The notes under the pieces: model-generated
Databases searched by the model: none
The model's input: the letters and a program-made list of their open reading frames with translations, nothing else
Told to the model about the DNA's origin: nothing
Origin: Leguminivora glycinivorella
Taxonomy: Eukaryota > Arthropoda > Insecta > Lepidoptera > Tortricidae
DNA: 64,000 bases
Assembly: GCF_023078275.1 (NCBI RefSeq)
Contig: NC_062982.1
Location: 24,004,695-24,068,694 of the forward strand
Direction of reading: 5' to 3'
In this document: in pieces, positions 60,235-64,000 of the stretch
Position numbering within the stretch: position 1 is the stretch's first letter
Layout of the letters: every line of letters begins with the position of its first letter
Made by a program: the position numbers and the translations under genes

Positions 60235-61195
60235 TTGTGAGTGCCCCGACCCTCGACGAACTGGAGGAGAAACTAAATGTGACTGGTGCAGCAGTTTCTA
60301 ATTGGTTCACAAATAATGGTCTGATTCTAAATATAAAGAAAACACACCATATGCATTTCAACCTCTCAGGGCGGCAAATTGGTAACTTGTCGGTATCGAT
60401 CAATGGTGACGTTATTGATCAAGTCACAAATGCAACATTTCTGGGATTCGAACTCGATAAGGGTCTAACATGGAGTCATCAAATAGAGAAAGTATGCAAC
60501 AAGGTCGCAACAGCATGTTTTATATTAAAACGCCTAGCACGATGCCTCCCAATGGAAGTAGTTCGATCGTGCTATTTCGCGACTGTGCATGCGCACCTGC
60601 AATATGGAGTCGAGCTATGGGCAGCGGCTGCCGGTTGGGACAGGGTATTTCGTCTCCAAAAACGCGCAGTAAGGACTATAGCGCGCGTACCCCAAACGGA
60701 CTCTGCAAAACCCCACTTTAAATCGCTAGGCATTTTAACCTTACCGTCACTTTTAATACTACAAATGGCAGTGACTACGCGAGAAGAGGTCACTGCAACA
60801 CCCGAGATCGCGAATGTGGCCCCGCGCAGGTATGCAACCCGTAGCGCCTGCTCTGGGAAACTGCCCCTTGTGCCTCACAAACTGGCAAAATCTAAAAAAC
60901 TTACGAACGTCATGGGCCGTAAAGTACTAAACCATCTTCCAGATGATATTACAGGAGCATCAAGTGCACCTATTTTTAAGACAAAGCTCAAAAAATGGCT
61001 TCTCGAACAGGCGTTCTACGATCATAGGGAGCTATTCTCTGTTAGTTTGTAGGACAATTAAATAATAACAGTGTTATTTCATTGAATATGCCTAGTCTTA
61101 AGATTATGTATTTAAATTAATTCCTAATTTATAATATGTTGACTTGTAATTGAACACTACCAATAAAATGAATATGAATATAAATATGAATAATA
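60235..61195 (+). mobile_element. LINE RT C-terminal half, 5' truncated, inserted in the 0.45-kb repeats
   Basis: An open frame (to 61052) reads LEEKLNVTGAAVSNWFTNNG, IKKTHHMHFN, FLGFELDKGLTW, CYFATVHAHLQYGVELWAAA and VFRLQKRAVRTIARV, the region after the RT active site in jockey/CR1-type LINEs. It ends in a 3' UTR with AATAAAATGAATATGAATAT tail. The flanking repeat is broken within cttttata/tatattttt. The YxDD part is missing. Confidence 0.85.
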
Positions 61196-61665
61196 TATAT
61201 TTTTTTGATATTTAAACCCCATTGCACCACAACAGGGGAGAAGGTATTTCACTTCCGCCTCGTTAGATTTTAAAAACGTTGTATTTTTCGTGATCAGTGA
61301 CGCGATAAACCATAAAAACGATACCATATTGATTTTTTGACTTTATCACCCCCTTTTCACCCTTTTAGGGGTTAAATTTTCAAAAAACCTGAAACACGTA
61401 TTCAGTCATATGTCTTAAGGAATCTTCCTGTGAAGTTTCGAATAAAATAGTCAAACTAATCTTGTTTCCCCATACAAACTTTGAACCCCCATTTGACCCC
61501 CTTAGGAGGTGAATTTTGGAAAATCCTTTCTTAGTGCTCCTCTACACTATACAAGGAACCTACGTGCCAAATTTGAAATCTCTAGGACCAGCGGTTTCGG
61601 CTGTGCGTTGATATGTCAGTCAGTCAGTCAGTCAGTCAGTCAGCTTCTTCTTTTATATATTTAGA

Positions 61666-61944
61666 TAGATATAAATTGATTACACTACACGCGACATAAT
61701 ACGTTTACATAGTTTGATTATAGGCTTTTATCAACAATGAACGGAATTTAAATAGATTAACACATTCACTAGTAGATACTATCTAGACAAAAAATGGCGC
61801 ACTACGCCATCAGAAACCGGTCGTAATTTATAAACACCCACTAGTATGGCGACGTCCAGCGGGTTCTCCGGCATCTGAGCAAAGTTTACGAGTGCCAGTC
61901 GGGCTCTTGGTTGCGGAAGTGTTCAATAAAAAATGGTCACTGAC
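61666..61944 (-). other. SLC38A10 intron, no recognised element
   Basis: Mixed AT-rich sequence; nothing clear. Confidence 0.4.
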
Positions 61945-62093
61945 CTGAAATGTCGTGTTTATTAAACGCGATGTATCCAAAGAGGCCCAGCGTGAAGTAC
62001 ACGGCCGTGCAGATATTTATGGCGTTCTTGGTCACCACGTTCATCTTCTCCAGAGACAGGGTCGGCATAGATTCGAAGATCTCGAATAATTGT
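61945..62093 (-). CDS. SLC38A10: SLC38A10-like transporter exon
   Basis: Acceptor tttccag, donor TTTCAG|GTCAGT. It reads QLFEIFESMPTLSLEKMNVV then NICTAVYFTLGLFGYIAF, a membrane helix like the TTFYVMVGFFGYVSF helix of SLC38A10. Phase 2 in, phase 1 out. Confidence 0.95.
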
Positions 62094-62300
62094 CTGGAAA
62101 AACAACACGTGGTTAATGCACATGCTAAAAAGCTTTTTATCTTTTCAATTTAACGTTAACGGGAGTTGGGAGCTCCGCTTGGCATCTAATCTCAAGGATT
62201 AACGAAGGTTTTGTGAAACTGATTGCTGTCTCGACCTTCCTGTCCAGAGGAAAATAGACGTTATTGGATTTTAGGGTCAGCTCACACAGGAATGGCACAC

Positions 62301-62434
62301 GCGCGGATCCAGGGGGGGGGGTCATGACCCCCCCTGGAGCCTAGGTTGGCCATACAAATAGACCACGTGACCCCCCCTGGGGCCTGGGCCTTTACCATGT
62401 GGCCCCCCCCCTGGGCACGATGCTGGATCCGCGC
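62301..62434. mobile_element. G-run MITE (GCGCGGATCCAG ends), copy 3
   Basis: gcgcggatccag at 62301 and ctggatccgcgc at 62423-62434, with several runs of 6-10 G or C and the shared ggccatacaaatagaccacg core. Confidence 0.8.
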
Positions 62435-62576
62435 TTGGAATGGCAGCGGCCGAGAGTGGTCGGCAGCGGGCCAGCGGCGAGCAGTAGGTGGCAGCGGATT
62501 CATAGAGAAGATTTGTTTGAGAAATTATTAATCTAAAATGCACAAAACTGGCAAAGGCAGAGAGTAGGGTACTAAC

Positions 62577-62695
62577 GTCTGGCAGAAGAGTGCCATAGAG
62601 AAGATGGGCACACACTGCAGCACACCTTCAGGCTTCCAGTGCTCCACCATGCCCCACTCCGATGTTAGGAGCTGTGACGTGGCTTCCGATATCAC
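62577..62695 (-). CDS. SLC38A10: SLC38A10-like transporter exon with CVPIFSMALFCQT
   Basis: Acceptor tattgcag, donor CCAGAC|GTTAGT. It reads EWGMVEHWKPEGVLQCVPIF then SMALFCQT. The human protein has WEGVFRCIPIFGMSFACQS here, the most recognisable match of this gene. Phase 0 in, phase 2 out. Confidence 0.97.
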
Positions 62696-62823
62696 CTGCA
62701 ATACAATCATTGTTCACTACACTTATATTGACTTTCTAAACTGAAATAGATACCATTACCAATACACAAAAAAAAGCGAAGGCAGGAATAAAACACCGGT
62801 CTCTACCACCTCACCTAACTCAC

Positions 62824-62947
62824 CTTTATAACCAAGCAGAAGTAGAAGCCGATGGTGGCCGCGGAGACATTGCTCAGGCTGTCCACATTCCTCAGGAGGC
62901 CGAGGGGCAGCACGCACACCAGCGACACTATCACCATTATGGAGGTT
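62824..62947 (-). CDS. SLC38A10: SLC38A10-like transporter exon, two membrane helices
   Basis: Acceptor tttacag, donor ATAAAG|GTGAGT. It reads TSIMVIVSLVCVLPLGLLRN then ATIGFYFCLVIK, as in CIVLPLSLQRN..F..M. of the family. Phase 2 in, phase 0 out. Confidence 0.95.
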
Positions 62948-63422
62948 CTGTAAATCAGGTCAGATGCAGAAAATTTGGTAAGTAAATATGACCTTGTGAC
63001 TATAACTTGACTGTAGTTAAAATAAAATATTTTATACCATGAACAAAATAAAGCATCAGATAATTATAAGAAAAACATGGACAGAAGATATTTTTAAATC
63101 TAATTTCTGTTAAATAAGTCAGGTAGGAAAAAAAAGTAACAGAGTTGATGTGACGTCACTCAATTCGATTTCATATAAATTCAATATTAAAAAGTCGTTC
63201 AAAAACGTTTTGACAGTTCTTAAAAAGAAGTTGATTTGACTAGGAGGCAAGTAGCCTATTCCATTCCCCTTAACTACAAAGTTAGATCGATCCCTCCTTA
63301 ATTCAGGTGTAGATATTTTGCAGATGTATTGAGGTGCTAGGGGACAATACAATGTCAAAAATTCAGAGCTAATGCTATCAAATACCACCATTTTATAGTC
63401 TAAACATTATTAAAGCTCTCAC
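62948..63422 (-). other. SLC38A10 intron, no recognised element
   Basis: A short block at about 63140-63265 (gacgtcactcaattcgattt, ttgatttgactaggaggcaa) is the inverted copy of 26300-26400 in an ELYS intron, so a dispersed repeat fragment is present. No gene. Confidence 0.6.
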
Positions 63423-63579
63423 CTGAGTATATCACTCTGGTTGATATTAAACATTTTGGCAATGATCTGAGGCCCCAGGTCCCCGACGACCACAAAGTAT
63501 GCTATACAGGTGCCCATGAGGAACCCGATGATGCCCAGCTCAACCGCCATCTTGCCTGCCGACCCAAACACGTGGAATG
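63423..63579 (-). CDS. SLC38A10: SLC38A10-like transporter exon with GDLGPQ motif
   Basis: Acceptor ttttccag, donor CTCAG|GTGAGA. It reads FHVFGSAGKMAVELGIIGFL then MGTCIAYFVVVGDLGPQIIA. The human protein has LMLGTCIAFYVVIGDLGS at this place. Phase 1 in, phase 2 out. Confidence 0.97.
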
Positions 63580-63932
63580 CTGGAAAATAGGCAGAAGTTT
63601 AGTATATTGCAATAAACTGTAAAAAAATATATGAAAGACAGATACAAAAGAAGTTTCTCAATAATAATACCATCACCAGCTATTTTTTACTTCATAAATT
63701 TTATTTTTTGTAGAAATTACTCTGCAACAGTTTGTCCAAATCTGGGAAAATCAGAGAATGGCAGTTGTCTTGTCACTATCGAAAAATGAGAAGCAGAATC
63801 ACATTTCTCCTGATAAACTATAAACAAGATTCAAAAACAGAAGACTGACACGAGATTTCTCACAAACATTGACCATAATTTAAATTGACTTTTTATTATG
63901 ATAGGAATAATTGGTGGGAATTGTTGACTAAC
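63580..63932 (-). other. SLC38A10 intron, no recognised element
   Basis: AT-rich; nothing clear. Confidence 0.5.
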
Positions 63933-64000
63933 CCAGGAACTCGAAATTTCTCCTCCGAGCCAGAAGAGCAGACTTGAGTAGAAAGTGACAGCAAAGCCTG
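63933..64000 (-). CDS. SLC38A10: SLC38A10-like transporter exon, cut by window end
   Basis: Donor TTCCTGG|GTTAGT. It reads FLLKSALLARRRNFEFL, the intracellular loop before the conserved FHVFGSAGK. Further 5' exons, with the start codon and first helices, lie beyond 64000. Confidence 0.88.

Larger units (their letters stand above)
58231..61665 (+). repeat. 2.1-kb composite repeat, unit 2, interrupted by a LINE
   Basis: Repeats unit 1 with small deletions (for example at about 58430). It holds the second hexamer array (58860-59215) and more 0.45-kb subunits. It is split at about 60235-61195 by a LINE and ends in gtcagtcagtcagtcagtca at 61615-61645. Confidence 0.85.

Overview
This window is a piece of insect nuclear DNA, almost certainly from a moth or butterfly. 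Genes are split by AT-rich introns with GT-AG borders. The introns hold a mag-like Ty3/gypsy element with a very short LTR, several non-LTR retrotransposon families, tRNA-derived SINEs and many short inverted-repeat elements typical of Lepidoptera. No prokaryotic features are present. All exon borders given here were read from splice sites and reading-phase continuity, not from transcripts.

Two convergent host genes fill the window. On the + strand, from before position 1 to a stop at 49058-49060, lies the gene for the nucleoporin ELYS (AHCTF1/MEL-28). I find about 30 exons: the helical ELYS domain (about 4.2-25.4 kb), then a long disordered, Ser/Thr-Pro-rich, acidic and basic tail (25.3-49 kb). 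On the - strand, from beyond position 64000 down to a stop at 51361-51363, lies a gene for an SLC38A10-like amino acid transporter: eight exons encode the membrane core and one large exon a long charged tail of about 515 residues.

The most unusual feature is in the 5' part of ELYS. Two different exons have each become a long, almost perfectly uniform tandem array: a 164-bp unit repeated 21 times (1-3435, probably continuing upstream) and a 180-bp unit repeated 19 times (7042-10461). Each unit is one exon plus only a few bases of intron, so every copy keeps an acceptor AG and a donor GT, leaving GT...AG spacers of about 33 and exactly 26 bp. The 180-bp array is open in frame throughout and keeps frame with both neighbouring exons, so it could be read as one 3.4-kb exon encoding nineteen 60-residue repeats. 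The 164-bp array has a stop in every spacer and could add only one copy. The same gene also has a run of phase-2 exons with a repeated RSRSxTPE-type opening, and a fragment of one of its exons copied into the next intron.

The introns are crowded. ELYS intron 10971-18422 holds two LINEs in head-to-tail order on the - strand. Intron 28146-32528 holds a 921-bp foldback element with an 8-bp target duplication, and a LINE cut by a 1164-bp inverted-repeat element. Intron 38210-43062 holds the mag-like element with an intact 1319-codon gag-pol frame. In SLC38A10, intron 55149-61944 holds a 2.1-kb tandem duplication with CCCTRT/CCCTAA hexamer arrays and a LINE insertion. Between the two converging genes is a near-perfect hairpin with 113/116-bp arms.
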